Below are positions 1-9,418 of a DNA stretch of 64,000 nt, in pieces. The first letter of the stretch is position 1. Each line of letters opens with the position of its first letter. The notes under the pieces are model-generated. The model was not told where the DNA came from and made no database searches. It saw nothing but the letters and a program-made list of their open reading frames with translations. Origin of the DNA: Saturnia japonica (lineage: Eukaryota; Arthropoda; Insecta; Lepidoptera; Saturniidae). A program made the translations under genes and the position numbers. The DNA lies in the NCBI GenBank assembly GCA_033032175.1, contig CM065328.1, positions 8,928,690 to 8,992,689 of the forward strand, read 5' to 3'.

Positions 1-593
1 TTAATATGTCATTAAATTGAATAAGGTCATTCTCTGCAATGAAATCAATTAACGATACAGCCAAACTATTATTGCTATGAACACATAGGCTAGTGTCTAA
101 ATGTGACCAGTTAATTTCACTTAAATTAAAATCACCAAGAATTATAATTTTAGAATTATTTTCCAAAACTTTATTTGCATTGGTTAGGAAAGACTCAAGA
201 ATTATGTGGCTAACGGGAGGTGGAATATAGACTGCACATATGACTAGTTGTTCACGTCGTGCATTTATTGTAACTTGTAGTTTGACCCATAAATCTTCGC
301 AATGACTTTCCCATTCAGGTAACCGACTTGGACATAATAAATTTGAAACTGCTATTAAAACTCCACCGCCTTCTTTCATATTATGAAATCCGCTGGACAA
401 TCTATCACGTCTGTAAATTGTGTATCTATTATCAAAGATCTCACCATCAAAAACGCTACTATTCAACCAAGTCTCTGTAAAAACATAAATATCAAAGTCA
501 TGATTTAGGATATTAAGGTTAACTTCATGAGTTTTACTACGGAGACCTCTAACATTCTGGTAATATATTTTTAAATCATCGAATGTGAATAAT
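1..593 (-). CDS. LINE ORF2, N-terminal endonuclease part (runs off the window)
   Basis: An open frame on the minus strand reads through from about 593 to the window edge. It starts near 'KIYYQNVRGLRSKT' and contains 'TETWLN' (catalytic Glu region), 'GGGVLIAV' and 'ILGDFNLSEINW'. These are hallmarks of the apurinic-like endonuclease (EEP) domain that opens ORF2 of CR1/Jockey-group non-LTR retrotransposons and nicks target DNA for reverse transcription. An in-frame TAA lies just upstream and I see no ATG at the beginning, so the true start is unclear. It lies about 65 bases downstream of ORF1 on the same strand, as expected for a two-ORF LINE. The RT part is outside the window. Confidence 0.85.
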
Positions 594-658
594 TATAAAT
601 CAAATAAAATGCAAATTTAAACAAGCAAAAAATTACGTGAAAATTCAGAATTAGATTA

Positions 659-1756
659 CTACAATCTTTCAAGTGTCTCTTTATCACGGATTAGGATGTG
701 TTCAGATGTATCGGTTTTTCGGAGAAATATGCGTCCATTTTTTATCCAAACAAATTTGTAACCATTAACTGTAGCTTTTATTCTAGTCTCAGCATGGAGA
801 GCCTTCATACTAGGTGTTAAATGATCAACTACGTATATAGGTTTTTTTTCACCTCCAATGCCTATATGTCCAGAGTTAAGTTTGTCTTTTGGATTCGATT
901 TATTAAATTTAATAACACCAGCCATGAAAGCATCTCGAATACGAGGGCTAGAAAAATTAACAACGACAGAGCGGGGCCTGGTATTAGAAGTATTAATCTT
1001 CGCAATACGAGTACAACGATTTATGTTTTCTTCTTTAATATTGCTAGAAGTTGCTCTACTAATTTGAATAACTGTATTGACAAGATTTTCTGATTTAAAC
1101 TCCGGTATACAGTGAATTTCAACGCTATTGGCACGATTGTATTGTTCCATAGCAGTAAGACGTTTTTGTAAGTCATTAACAGTTTCCTTTAATTTTATAT
1201 TTTCGTCCTGAATATTCTCCATCAGACTAATCTTTAATGTGATATCATTTTTGAGGTCTTCATATTGTTTATTGATAAATACCATAGATTCATTTATGTT
1301 GTTAATTTCACTAAATAAGTCCTTGGTTTTGTTGATAACTGTGTCTAATATTTTCTTTTCAATATGTTGTAATTCAGATTTAATAATTTTTCTTATATCA
1401 TCTAATGTAATTTGTGGTGTTAAAACAGAAGTACTAGTACTTTTCTTGTGAACTGAGTTAATAGGTGAAATATACTCATCAAGATTAATAGATGTATTAT
1501 TGTCTTGAGTGTTTTGTGAGAAACATCTGTCGGGAGTAATCACATTTCCAGTTTTAGGTTGCTTGCTACTGCAAGCTGTACATATCCACTTACTTTTATA
1601 ATCAGGTTTAATGTCTGTGTACTTATTTTTGCCGGTAATCACACATTCAAAATGATAGAATAGAGAACATTTTATACATTTCATAATTTCGTTGTTAGTA
1701 ATATTGTATGAACAAGCCGCACAGTAAGAAACATTTTTGGATCTTGTTTTAGACAT
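659..1756 (-). CDS. LINE ORF1: PHD-like zinc finger, coiled coil and FP-type domain
   Basis: Intact ORF of about 365 codons. I chose the Met at 1756 (MSKTRSKN) because the cysteine-rich domain follows at once; the frame is open to a Met at 1816. Order: a PHD-like C4HC3 finger at residues ~10-65 (CAAC, CIKC, HFEC, CTAC); a polar linker; a coiled coil around residues 150-200; then a domain like that of baculovirus FP proteins and L1/CR1 ORF1 proteins ('YNRANSVEIHCIP', 'VVVNFSSPRIRDAF', 'VDHLTPSMKALH'). In this family ORF1 binds RNA and helps form the retrotransposition particle. It is paired with the endonuclease ORF downstream. The absence of stops suggests a fairly young copy. A CR1/Daphne-like assignment is likely but rests on architecture only. 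Confidence 0.82.
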   Translation of the reverse strand: MSKTRSKNVSYCAACSYNITNNEIMKCIKCSLFYHFECVITGKNKYTDIKPDYKSKWICTACSSKQPKTGNVITPDRCFSQNTQDNNTSINLDEYISPINSVHKKSTSTSVLTPQITLDDIRKIIKSELQHIEKKILDTVINKTKDLFSEINNINESMVFINKQYEDLKNDITLKISLMENIQDENIKLKETVNDLQKRLTAMEQYNRANSVEIHCIPEFKSENLVNTVIQISRATSSNIKEENINRCTRIAKINTSNTRPRSVVVNFSSPRIRDAFMAGVIKFNKSNPKDKLNSGHIGIGGEKKPIYVVDHLTPSMKALHAETRIKATVNGYKFVWIKNGRIFLRKTDTSEHILIRDKETLERL

Positions 1757-1819
1757 TTTATTGTGGTTTTCTTCGTTATCGTACAAGACATATATTATAC
1801 GAGTTTTTGGCAGCAAAGC

Positions 1820-2288
1820 AGATATAATAATATGAACTGAATATGTGTGAATATGTGTATTTTGAAACGATTAGAATAAGAATATAGCTAGTTGTAAGTT
1901 TACATGTATAAATTTCACTAGTTGTAAGGATGAACCATGCCAGACTCGGAACATCTGGCATGGTGACTCATGGTACTGCCGAGAGCGCGCACACAGGGCG
2001 TGCGCGCTCATTGGCTGAGCGACGCCCCGCACGGAATCCATCGCACTACCGGTTGCGAGGCAAAGGGCGAGGTTAAATATAGCGGAGAGGGCGGCAGTAC
2101 TACGATCAGTTCGAGAAACACTACAACAACAGCAAGCAGCGAATCACCAAGCAAACTACAGTCAAGCACGATATTAAGAATCAACATTGTTACCACGCAC
2201 TAATGTAACTTTGTAAAACGAAACAAGAATAAAAGAAGCGCTATTAATTTAGCACACATTAAATATTGTGAACGTCTTTTTATTCACA
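1820..2288 (+). repeat. 5'-truncated LTR of BEL/Pao element A
   Basis: This stretch is nearly the reverse complement of 6468-~6935. The shared sequence includes the hairpin-like 'ccatgccagactcgga' block at ~1935 and the GC-rich block at 1978-2110. It ends at '...tattcaca' (2288). The inverted partner at 6468-7039 is about 110 bp longer at its outer end, where it begins with TGTTGTGGACAG, so this copy lacks the first ~110 bp. It abuts the 5' end of the LINE at ~1818, and no target-site duplication can be recognised. Confidence 0.8.
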
Positions 2289-2296
2289 ATATTATC

Positions 2297-2311
2297 TGGT
2301 ACTTCGGAAGC
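2297..2311 (+). promoter_or_regulatory. Primer-binding site of BEL/Pao element A
   Basis: TGGTACTTCGG begins 8 bases after the LTR end. The second BEL element in this window has a matching TGGTCCTTCGG motif 5 bases inside its LTR, in the opposite orientation (~45827-45838). A TGG-starting motif just inside the 5' LTR is the expected tRNA primer site. The exact tRNA cannot be named without a search. Confidence 0.6.
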
Positions 2312-2420
2312 CGGATCGGAAAAAAAAAGAACAGAACATTTCGCCGATCTACAACAACGCTTGAAGAAGAAACGACGTGTTATCAAGACATCTGTATCCA
2401 CGAACGGCGTACCCAGATCA

Positions 2421-4259
2421 ATGGTTGTTACGAGAAGCCAGGGAGACGCAATGGAATCACAAAACAGAAATAACACAGTCCAAGTATTCGAAGAATCGCC
2501 ACTATCGCCAGACACACAGAGGGCTGAGGGCACACCCCGACCGGAGGGAACACCCTCTGTATCTGTTACTCGCACTGACGTCAGAACAGGCCACGTTTCC
2601 CTGCCACGCTCACACAGATCGACGACGAGTGCGACTATGCGATCACGCCTCGCCGAGCTACAAGCGGAAGAGAAACTAGTCCCAATTCGCCGTGAACAAC
2701 TCCGTATGGAGGCGGAATTAATAAAGAAACGCCTCGCCGTGGAGTTAACGTCGATACGGGATGAAGCAGAGGACGTACGTGAGCAAACGAACGAGGAGCC
2801 AGATGAACGTATTCACCGAGTGGATGACTGGCTCCGCTCACAGCCCGAAGCTACACGGGGGGAGCAATTACCGTGTACCCGTAACGACGCGCGACAACAA
2901 GACGAACGCAGGCCTGAACGACGTGCCCGTTCGCAATCGAGCAGTGATATTAAACAGCTCGCCGCGATACTAGAAAAGATGACGCATACTCATCCACCGA
3001 CACGCCAAGCCGCCGACTTACCTGTATTCACTGGAGCGATCAACGAGTGGCTGCCATTCAAAGCAGCTATGAGGGACTCCACGCAGCTGTATCGTTTCTC
3101 GCCGATACAAAAAATAGCGCGCCTACGTAACAGCCTGCGTGGGGACGCCCGCGACGCAGTGGCAGCGCTACTACACACCGCGAACAATCCAGATGAAATC
3201 ATGCGGACACTGGAACAATGTTTTGGCAGGCCGGTAGTAATTATAGACAAGGCGCTGGATGATATGCGGAAATTACCACTACCGGGAGCTACCGCAAGCA
3301 AACTGAACGCGTTCGCAGTAAAACTACAAAACATAGTCTGTGTTTTACTAAATCTCGACAAGTGGAGCTACCTGTACAACCCGATGCTGGCACGGGAAGT
3401 ATTAGAAAAACTTGGCCCACACCTGAAGTCCCGGTGGTGCGACTATGCGGAAGAGAACGAGGAAACAACGGATCTAGAGGTCGTTGTATTATCACGCTTC
3501 CTAATGCGTAATTCACACACATATGCGCCCGCCACCGCTTCGACAGCGACCTCTAGACGCGAAGTATTGAAGCCTGCCGCACCGCAAGTCGCCGCCAGAA
3601 AGAGACAGAACGTCTTTGCTACGGTGGACACAGAAACCGAACATCTGTGTCCTAACTGCGATAAGCCCCATCCGTTGTCTCGGTGCCCGCAATACAAGGC
3701 ACTGAACGTCGAGCAACGGTGGGAGCTAGTGAAAAGCAAAGGCGTCTGTTTCAAATGTATTGACAAACGCCATCGTCGTGTGTACTGCAAAGGAAAGCCG
3801 TGCGGTATTAACTCCTGTCGTCGTCCGCATCACTCGTCGCTTCACAACGACAGACCAAGCGATAGCGAAGAGCAAGCTCAGAATAACGTGACACCGTCAA
3901 CGAGCGAGGCGGTAATGGCTGTCGCAACAACTATAGAACCGAGACAGATTATACAAAAAATCTGTCCGGTGACTATATTGGGCCCCAAAGGAGCGGTGAA
4001 CACGTACGCTCTGTTGGACGAGGGCTCGACTATATCGCTAATCGACGAAGACTTGGCCAAGGACATCGGAGCGCATGGACCGTCACATCCACTGCAACTA
4101 CAAGGCGTCAATATGGGCAAAGAGTACACGAATAGCCAAATAGCACGAGTTCCAAGCTCGAACGATAAAAGGACTCCGACTGCGCGAACAAACAGAGTCC
4201 CTAAGCACACTCCAACACGCTCACTTGCGCAATTTGAAAGTGAAGCAGGTGTGCTATGA
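2421..4259 (+). pseudogene. BEL/Pao gag-protease ORF (element A), frameshifted before RT
   Basis: The frame opens inside the LTR, but the Met at 2421 (MVVTRSQ) is the first sensible start after the primer site. An acidic/basic coiled N-terminus is followed by the DUF1759-type gag domain ('LPVFTGAINEWLPFKAAM' at ~3020). Two zinc-knuckle-like motifs follow (CPNCDKPHPLSRC at ~3649; CFKC...C at ~3748), then a retropepsin-like motif 'ALLDEGSTISLI' at ~4009. Downstream the protein loses family resemblance from ~4140 and stops at 4259, while the next ORF (from 4225) resumes BEL pol in another frame. A one-base frameshift between ~4140 and 4225 therefore disables the polyprotein. Codon use is GC-rich compared with host exons. 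Confidence 0.85.
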
Positions 4260-5895
4260 GAAGGCGAGGCCGCGTATATTGATAGGAACGGACCACTGGG
4301 AGATGATCGTATCCAGAGAGCTACGCGTCGGCAAACCGAACCAGCCGAAGGCGTCGAAAACTCAACTGGGTTGGGTGGTGCACGAAACCGCACCACACGT
4401 GATCATCGGCCACAGCGAAGCCCTGCTACACATATACGCACCTGAACGCAACACTGGCAGCGAGATCCGGAACGAAAGTCTACACGAGCTCGTAGAACGG
4501 CACTTCAAAATAGACGCGCTCGGCGTAGCCCGCGAACCGAGAATCAGCGACGCCGACAAGCGCGCGACGCGAATACTCGACGGAACGATCCAACAACGCA
4601 GTGAAGGCTACGAAGTAGGTCTACCGTGGCGCCGCGACGACGTAGTACTACCTAATAGCTACAATATGGCGCTACGACGACTTCACTCGATAGAAAAGAA
4701 AATGAATCGTTCCACAGAGTTTGCGGCGGCGTATACAAGTCAGATCAAAAACTTGTTTAAGAAGGCCTACGCCGTACGCTGCGAGGGACACGAACAGACT
4801 AGCAACATCAGCTGGTTTTTACCTCACTTTGCTGTATTCAACCCGAACAAACCCGGCAAGCTACGAGTAGTATTCGATGCCGCGGCACGCAGTGGAACTA
4901 CGAGTTTAAACGACGAGTTATTAGAGGGACCGGACCTGCTACGATCGCTGCAGGGGATTTTATTCCGGTTCAGAGAGAAGCCCGTCACTGGGCCGAATCT
5001 ACAGGGTGATCTTATGAGTATTCTTTTAAATTTTCGTCTATATTTAATCGCAGTGACTGCCGACTGCCGGCAAATGTTTTTGCAGATGGCCGTACGACAA
5101 GAAGATCGCCGGTACCAGCAAATTTACTATCGCTTTAATCCCCGAGAACCGCTAATGCTTTACCGGTTTAACCGTGTCTGTTTCGGCCTGAGATCGAGCC
5201 CATATCATGCGCTCCGCACAGTTAAACAACTGATTGCCGACGATGGCCACAAGTATCCACGCGCAAGCGAAATTGCTTCATCCTCTCTCTATATGGATGA
5301 CATTGTGTTTTCAGTGGCTAGTATAAATCAAGCCATGGTTATCAGTGGAGAGTTGATAGACTTATTCAAGGGAGCCCAATGGGATTTGGTCAAGTGGAAT
5401 AGTAATTCACACAGTGTTATTGATGCTATACCAGAGTCACATACACTTCAGTCGGGAGTAGAGTTTGACAAAAATATGCAACATAAAATTTTGGGCTTGC
5501 ATTGGTCAACAGTGACGGATGAATTTTACTTTAAGTTATCACCGCTAGAAGATAAGTGCACTAAGCGCTTTATTTTATCCGCTATCGCAAGGCTGTGGGA
5601 TATTATGGGTTTCATTGCTCCCACTGTCCTATATGCAAAACTTTTAATAAAGCGTCTCTGGCAGCTAAGACTGGATTGGGATGAAATTCCGCCTCCAGGT
5701 ATTATTCAAAACTGGCAACAGTTCTGTGCTGAATTGCCGGCTTTGAACCAACTTCGCAACCCAAGATATCTGGGGATTGTGGACGATTGTGTGGTCTCTT
5801 TGGTTGGGTTTTCGGATGCCAGTGAGTGCGCATATGGAGCAGTCATATACTTGCACGTGGGCGCAATAAATGGAATAACAGTGCGTTTGCGCTAA
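4225..5895 (+). pseudogene. BEL/Pao reverse transcriptase ORF, chimera of two families
   Basis: Open for 556 codons. The N-terminal part reads 'PRILIGTDHW' and 'TQLGWVVHE' (BEL pol linker), then RT motifs 'LPHFAVFNPNK' and 'KLRVVFDAAA'. The RT active site is LYMDD at ~5287-5300, followed by 'DASECAYGAV' (RNase H start). At ~4983-4995 the protein repeats one RT motif: GPDLLRSLQGILFRFREKPV is followed at once by GPNLQGDLMSILLNFR. Base composition also changes there, from GC-rich to AT-rich codons. I infer an in-frame join of element A (left) to a different BEL family B (right). The frame ends early at 5895 through a one-base shift just before the next ORF. Confidence 0.82.
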
Positions 5896-5896
5896 A

Positions 5897-6433
5897 TTGA
5901 AAGTCGCACCCACTACACCTCACACAATTGCACGGTTGGAGCTTTGTGCAGCAGTGTTGCTATCAAAATTGATGCGTGTCATAATAAATAATTACAAGTC
6001 GCGCTTAATGTTAAATACTTATGCTTTTATTGATTCTAAAGTCGCAGTTTACTGGATCAAAGGCTCGCCACACCGTTGGCAGACTTTTGTTGCTAACCGC
6101 GTTGTTAAGGTGGCAGAAAATATGCCAGTAGAGAATTTCCACCACGTGTCTGGGCCTGAGAATCCGGCCGATTGCGTGTCCCGCGGTTTAATTCCCCATA
6201 AATTGATTTCACACCCGCTATGGCTCCGCGGCCCTGCGTGGCTATCAGAGGAGCCCTCGAAATGGCCTATTAATGATGGAGCTGCTCACATACCTGATGA
6301 TATACCGGAAAAAAAATTACTGGCCCATCCGATTTCCGCTCCGCCTCAAAGTTCGGTAATTTATGATCCGCGCTCCGTATATCCTCTTGGAGTAGGTTGC
6401 TACGTGTCTTGGTGTACGTTTTCAGATTTATAA
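5897..6433 (+). pseudogene. BEL/Pao RNase H fragment (element B)
   Basis: Continuation of family B pol in a new frame. 'LELCAAVLLSKLM' supplies the RNase H Glu region, 'FIDSKVAVYWIKG' the next Asp, and 'HVSGPENPADCVSRG' and 'LWLRGPAWLSEEPSKWP' are the usual BEL RNase H-integrase linker. The preceding ORF stops only a few bases upstream, which marks a frameshift at ~5870-5885. The fragment ends at 6433 and family B sequence is cut at 6467 by an inverted LTR of family A, so no integrase of B remains. Confidence 0.8.
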
Positions 6434-6467
6434 GCCTATTACCACGCCGTACATCTTTAGCTATTAT

Positions 6468-7039
6468 TGTGAATAAAAAGACGTTCACAATATTTAATGT
6501 GTGCTAAATTAATAGCGCTTGTTTTATTCTTGTTTCGTTTTACAAAGTTACATTAGTGCGTGGTAACAATGTTGATTCTTAATATCGTGCTTGACTGTAG
6601 TTTGCTTGGTGATTCGCTGCTTGCTGTTGTTGTAGTGTTTCTCGAACTGATCGTAGTACTGCCGCCCTCTCCGCTATATTTAACCTCGCCTTTTGCCTCG
6701 CAATTGGTAGTGCGATGGATTCCGTGCGGGGCGTCGCTCAGCTAATGAGCGCGCACGCCCTGTGTGCGCGCTCTCGGCAGTACCATGAGTCACCATGCCA
6801 GATGTTCCGAGTCTGGCATGGTTCATCCTTACAACTAGTGAAATTTATACATTTAAACTTACAACTAGCTATATTCTTATTCTAATCGTTTTAAAATACA
6901 CATATTCAGTTCATATTATTATATCTATTCCTAACACGTATTTATAAACCTTATTCCTAACACGTATTATTTCATTTATTTGTTCATTCTATACTATTAG
7001 ACTATCGTTATTCGCTCGCCCCGCTCGCTGTCCACAACA
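6468..7039 (-). repeat. 3' LTR of BEL/Pao element A (minus orientation)
   Basis: On the minus strand it starts TGTTGTGGACAG at 7039, right after a G-rich polypurine tract (~7040-7052), and ends at 6468 with ...TTATTCACA. It is about 572 bp. Most of it is the inverted counterpart of 1820-2288. Its position after the integrase end (7069) makes it the 3' LTR of a minus-strand element. It butts directly against family B pol at 6467. Confidence 0.82.
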
Positions 7040-7068
7040 GTTCTCCCCCCGGCGTAGCCTGCGCAGCC

Positions 7069-7371
7069 TTACTCTCCTCTCAGGACGGCGAGCTTCGTCG
7101 TCGGGCGCCGGAACACACCGCTCCTCGTCTTCACGTCGGCGCTCCGCACTCCTCCATCTGGTCCGGTGTAGGTTCTCGTGACGATTCCGCGCAGCCAGGT
7201 GTTGCGTGGCAAGGCGGAGTCGACAACCACGACCAAGTCTCCGACGTTCAGAGGGCGCGTGCTGTCGGCTGAGTTCCCGCGTGGCACCAGTGTAGGGAGG
7301 TACTCCTTAACCCAGCGCCGCCAGAAATAATCGGCAGGTCCCCGTCGTAGGCATACCCGTCGAACTCCCAA
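7069..7371 (-). pseudogene. BEL/Pao integrase C-terminal domain (DUF5641-like), out of frame
   Basis: About 100 codons that begin in an overlapping frame and read 'YFWRRWVKEYLPTL', 'VGDLVVVVD' and 'LPRNTWLRGIV', the typical chromodomain-like C-terminal segment of BEL integrases (DUF5641), to a stop at 7069. The upstream integrase ORF ends at 7307 in another frame, so a one-base shift lies between ~7320 and 7371. The polypurine tract and 3' LTR follow on the minus strand. Confidence 0.8.
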
Positions 7372-9070
7372 GCAGAAAATGGTTGGGAGTGATCGCCTCT
7401 GGGTCCCGCGGGTCGACGCTCACGTGCGTTAGAGGCCGCGCGTTAATCGAATGCTCGGCCTCCACGAGCACGGTTTGGAGCACCTCTTCTTTAGGCGCAC
7501 GCTCGTTCAAAGTGGCGGCGAGTGTGGTTTTTACCGACCGCACTAGCACTTCCCTGGTTAGGCGCGCCGGGCGGGATGTAGCGCCACTCGATGCTGTGCT
7601 GTAGACCCTCCCCCGTAGCGCAGGTGCCCATTCGGCGTAGGCGGCGCGTAGCTCGGTGTCCGCCCCACGGAAGTTGGTCGCGTTATCGCTGTACATCAGT
7701 GCGGGCCAACCTCTTCTCGCTGCCATCCGTCGTAGTGCCATTATAGCCGAGTCGGTAGACAGCGATCCCACGATCTCTAGGTGAATCGCCCTTGTCGTTA
7801 GACAAGTGAACAAGGCGATCCACCTCTTTTCTCTTCGCCGTCCTATAGTTACTTGCATCGGTCCGCAGTAATCCACCCCGCAGTTCGTAAACGGTCGATG
7901 AAACGGATCAAGGCGCGCGGCCGGTAAGTCTCCGGTCGCCGGCGCGCGAGGCACGGCTTTGCGTACCCGGCACATCGCACATTCCCGCTCCACGCTACGC
8001 ACTGTGGGTCGTAGTTTCAAAATCCAGTATCGCTGACGCAGGTCGTTTATTACGCGCTCGCGGTTTCCGTGTGCCGCGGCGCGATGTTGCTTGGCGATAA
8101 GTTTACTGACGATAGTGTGTTTCCCATCCAGTATAACTGGACGTTTCACACTTGTCGGCACGTTCGCGGCTCCGATCCGTCCACGCATACGCAGCGTGCC
8201 GTCGTCATCAAGCTCTGGATCTAGTTTATAGAGACGACTTGATCGTGGTATCGTTTTCCCTCGCTTTAACTTGTTGATGTCTTCACCGAAGCTTTCCCGT
8301 TGTGCTTGCCGTAGTAACATACTCTCCGCGCGTTCTAGGTGTCGCTTTTCGACACGCGACGCCTGACGTCGACATATGTCTGCAAACGCGAACATCGTAG
8401 CCACCGTTCTCACTAGTCGTTTATAATCGTCCGGTAATACGTGGGGCTGCGATTGCTCGACTGTATGGTTCACGGTAGCTTCCTCAGAGTTTTCTTGTGG
8501 CCCCAATGGTTCTGCGGGCCACTCGTTCTATTTGCACCTCAGGAAGCTCGGTCCCGTGAACCACCGTTCGTCTGCAGTAATCGCTGCGTTCGATGTTCGT
8601 GTCGCGTCGTCGGCTACGTTACAATACGTGGGTAGCCATCTCCATTGTTCTGCTTCGGTGAGCTCAGCTATTTCACTTAGACGGTGCGAGACATAGGGTG
8701 TATATCTGCGCTTGTCGTTCCGTATCCAGTGCACGACAGTTGTTGAATCGGTCCAGTATATTGTGCGGGCGATATCTATACGATGTTCACGACGTATAGT
8801 GTCGCTCAGGCGTGCTCCGATGACGGCGGCTTGTAATTCGAGACGCGGTATTGTTTGTACGCGTCTCGGGGCTACTTTAGATTTTGCAGCTACAAGTGCT
8901 ACGTCGATGTAGCCGTCACCGTATATCGTTCGCCAATACGCCGTCGTCGCATATGCTTGTTCACTCGCGTCGCACAGTATATGCAATTCTGTTATCCCCG
9001 TCGGTGCCAAACTGTAGTATCGCGGCAAGCGCAGGTTTGCTACATGTTCTAACTGTTGTAGCCAGTCGTC
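7307..9070 (-). pseudogene. BEL/Pao RNase H-integrase (element A), 5'-truncated, with stop and frameshifts
   Basis: One minus-strand frame runs from ~9070 to 7307, broken by a single TAG at 8528-8530. The RNase H part (9070-8530) has 'LCDASEQAYA', 'LELQAAV' and 'YWTDSTTVVHW'. The integrase part (8506-7307) has the zinc module (H..H at ~8090-8075; 'CAMC' at ~7975), the core Asp regions 'CGVDYCGPM' and 'YSDNATNFRG', and 'EAEHSINARPLTHV'. The catalytic Glu region at ~7545-7620 reads as unrelated residues, and another frame there resembles the family, so two compensating indels are likely. Sequence upstream of ~9070 is unrelated: the RT and gag of this half are missing. Its GC-rich codon use matches 2421-4985 on the plus strand. 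Confidence 0.85.
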
Positions 9071-9418
9071 AAATTACTTCTATTGTTGTTATAATAAACG
9101 TATAATTTGCAATAACAAATATTGAGATCAATACTTAAGATAAAAACTACCCAATCTTTTAAATTGGACAAAATTACAGCTAGTTACAAAATTTTATCAA
9201 ATTCGGTTCAGTAATTTCGGAGTTTATCACGAATATACACCGTGACACGAGATTTTTATATTCATAAAATGTTTGTAGTAAAAAGATAATAATAAGCATG
9301 GATGATTTATGAAACAATGATAACTCGGTAAGTATTCATTAGAGATAAGATATAAGAATTGTAAGACTATTTTTGTACGGATTTTATTACTTACTGTCGT
9401 TTACAATATCATGAAATA
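9071..9418. other. 5' flank of UGT copy 1
   Basis: AT-rich. About 9170-9245 resembles the 3' end of the interspersed modules seen elsewhere here ('attcggttcagtaatttcgg'). The ACAGT initiator-like motif of the other UGT copies is not obvious; a TATAAG lies at ~9351. No coding potential seen. Confidence 0.4.
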
